Positions 63,892 to 64,000 of a stretch of 64,000 nucleotides of DNA are shown one piece after another. Position numbers and translations under genes: made by a program. Within the stretch, counting starts at the first letter, position 1, and every line of letters starts with the position of its first letter. Below the pieces are notes generated by a model, which saw only the letters and a list, made by a program, of their open reading frames with translations, did not search any database and had not been told where the DNA came from. The DNA is taken from NCBI GenBank assembly GCA_020436025.1, contig JAGQYP010000016.1, positions 1 through 64,000 of the forward strand. The letters are read 5' to 3'. Origin of the DNA: Crocinitomicaceae bacterium (lineage in GTDB: Bacteria > Bacteroidota > Bacteroidia > Flavobacteriales_D > Crocinitomicaceae).

Positions 63892-63999
63892 TCAAACAGC
63901 CTCCATTGACAAATAGGGTTTATCAGGATATTCAATACGGATTTCATCTCCTGGTTTTACTTCCCCATCTTTCAAAGCAATGGCCATTACGCCCGTCAA
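63892..63999 (-). CDS. C-terminus of a MOSC-like protein, 5' end outside window
   Basis: The last 35 codons and stop are visible. The decoded end LTGVMAIALKDGEVKPGD continues into EIRIEYPDKPYLSMEAV; the GEVKPGDEI turn is typical of the MOSC (molybdenum cofactor sulfurase C-terminal) barrel. Too short for a firm assignment. The stop codon abuts the TonB C-terminal gene's stop. Confidence 0.5.
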   Translation of the reverse strand: MTGVMAIALKDGEVKPGDEIRIEYPDKPYLSMEAV

Positions 64000-64000
64000 A

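Overview
The window is a low-GC, densely coded chromosomal segment of a Bacteroidota bacterium, most likely a marine or freshwater Flavobacteriales of the Cryomorphaceae/Crocinitomicaceae type. Support comes from type IX secretion C-terminal domains (5287-6198, 44390-47023, 54917-56242), two TonB-dependent receptors with carboxypeptidase-like N-terminal domains, Bacteroidota-type promoters (TAnnTTTG boxes), no clear Shine-Dalgarno sequences, signal peptides ending in Q, and the DUF177-rpmF-plsX-fabH-accB-accC operon. No tRNA, rRNA, CRISPR, prophage or insertion sequence was seen, and no gene-free stretch exceeds about 210 bases.

Layout. 1-9756: end of a degenerate membrane histidine kinase, two amidohydrolase-like proteins, a T9SS cargo, an MsbA-like ABC exporter, rbfA and a LolC/E-like permease. 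9753-19843: minus-strand envelope genes, including a DUF3108 protein, a TonB receptor, secreted orphans and a tightly packed operon (beta-barrel, coaX, OM protein, TPR protein, lptC, small membrane protein, secreted protein). 19993-25526: a TonB receptor paired with an RTX-like lipoprotein, then waaA and a beta-barrel. 25630-32995: a seven-gene nucleotide-sugar operon (WbpE-, Ugd-, Uxs-, WbpD-, WbpB-, WbpA-like proteins and RmlB).

32996-35532 is the one clearly accessory island. It holds a lipoprotein gene and a small orphan gene that share a 31-bp start-proximal module, a VOC protein, and a GxxExxY (PD-(D/E)XK-like) gene bracketed by CACAGAG-type repeats, some of which form imperfect hairpins. 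Related repeats occur elsewhere in the window.

35533-47023: lepA-leuS, metF, a DUF4139 protein, ribE and a large type-B T9SS protein. 47117-54294: a plus-strand housekeeping run (leucyl aminopeptidase, pdxA, DUF177, rpmF, plsX, fabH, accB, accC) closed by an intrinsic terminator. 54333-63999: lipoproteins, a glycosidase-like T9SS protein, a DUF3160/YARHG lipoprotein, a CapA-like protein, a TerB/LETM1-like protein, an RluF-type pseudouridine synthase, a photolyase, a TonB C-terminal-domain protein and the end of a MOSC-like gene.

Functionally the window is mainly envelope biogenesis (LPS export, Kdo transfer, sugar nucleotides, fatty acid initiation, secreted and surface proteins) plus core translation genes. 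The most unusual material is the GxxExxY/repeat island, the word-like repeats that follow many stop codons, the TonB receptor/RTX lipoprotein pair, and two proteins whose catalytic residues are partly lost (kinase, amidohydrolases).
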